Shown here piece after piece: positions 5,179-5,317 of a stretch of 5,317 bases of DNA. Position 1 is the first letter of the stretch, and each line of letters starts with the position of its first letter. Under the pieces are notes generated by a model. That model made no database searches and had not been told where the DNA came from. It worked only from the letters and a program-made list of their open reading frames with translations. The position numbers were made by a program, and so were the translations under genes. The stretch is from Rhodospirillales bacterium. Lineage in GTDB: Bacteria > Pseudomonadota > Gammaproteobacteria > Steroidobacterales > Rariloculaceae. Location of the stretch: the NCBI GenBank assembly GCA_024640665.1, contig JAHEEO010000164.1, positions 1,661-6,977 on the forward strand, given 5' to 3'.

Positions 5179-5263
5179 TGTGAGAAGGACCCATCCCGGC
5201 TTTTCTCGCGCATCTCCATTTCGATGACAATCTACCAACCCACTGTTTTAAAAGGTATTCTTT

Positions 5264-5317
5264 ATGGATTCGGAATGCCGTGAAGCCAGATACTTAAACT
5301 GGCATGTATCCTGCATT
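5264..5317 (+). CDS. Possible start of a further gene, cut by the window edge
   Basis: An ATG at 5264 opens a frame that stays open for 18 codons to the right edge (begins M-D-S-E-C-R-E-A-R-Y). AAGG (5252-5255) lies 8 bases upstream, a good SD distance, and the surrounding sequence is more A/T-rich than the genes. Eighteen codons are too few to recognise a family or to exclude chance. Confidence 0.25.
   Translation, partial: MDSECREARYLNWHVSCI

Noticed and set aside
4771..5238. 155-codon minus-strand open frame over the small partner gene
   Set aside because: No recognisable pattern or good SD; the plus-strand gene has coupled spacing to the protease and coherent secondary structure. This is the least certain of the rejected frames.
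5224..5252. Promoter-like ATGACA, 17 bases, TTTAAA before the last ATG
   Set aside because: Its -10 overlaps the proposed SD at 5252-5255, so transcripts would start after the SD; both cannot serve the same start codon.

Overview
The window has proteobacterial character, most likely gammaproteobacterial. It has moderate GC with compact gene spacing, a Sec lipoprotein of the DUF6491 type, a DksA/TraR zinc-finger protein, an encapsulated-ferritin-type protein and an SCE4755-type LPMO-like secreted protein. That assignment rests on family recognition from memory, so the exact taxon is left open. No mobile element, CRISPR array, tRNA or rRNA was seen.

Layout: (1) 6-892, plus strand: a small lipoprotein, then a DksA-like C4 zinc-finger regulator. 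(2) 893-989: a short convergent gap without a convincing terminator. (3) 990-3431, minus strand, read right to left: a GyrI-like effector-binding protein, a 146-bp gap with repeats and a possible attenuator, an exported LPMO-like copper-site protein, a patatin-like phospholipase, and a ferritin-like protein of the encapsulated-ferritin (EncFtn) family. The last three are separated by only 19 and 15 bp and look like one transcription unit. (4) 3432-3651: a divergent intergenic region with several dyads and a candidate promoter. (5) 3652-5133, plus strand: a cytoplasmic chymotrypsin-fold serine protease with a complete His-Asp-Ser triad, followed 9 bp later by a small unknown protein whose ribosome binding site abuts the protease stop codon. 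(6) 5134-5317: a strong 32-bp imperfect dyad, then possibly the first codons of another gene at the right edge.

Two things stand out. The EncFtn-type ferritin has the conserved metal-binding residues but ends right after its helical domain. It has no C-terminal encapsulin-targeting tail and no shell gene in the window, and it sits behind a patatin lipase and a putative copper protein. The second is the protease/small-protein pair, in which the small protein may be a stand-alone relative of the protease's own N-terminal region. Both are inferences to be tested and not established systems.
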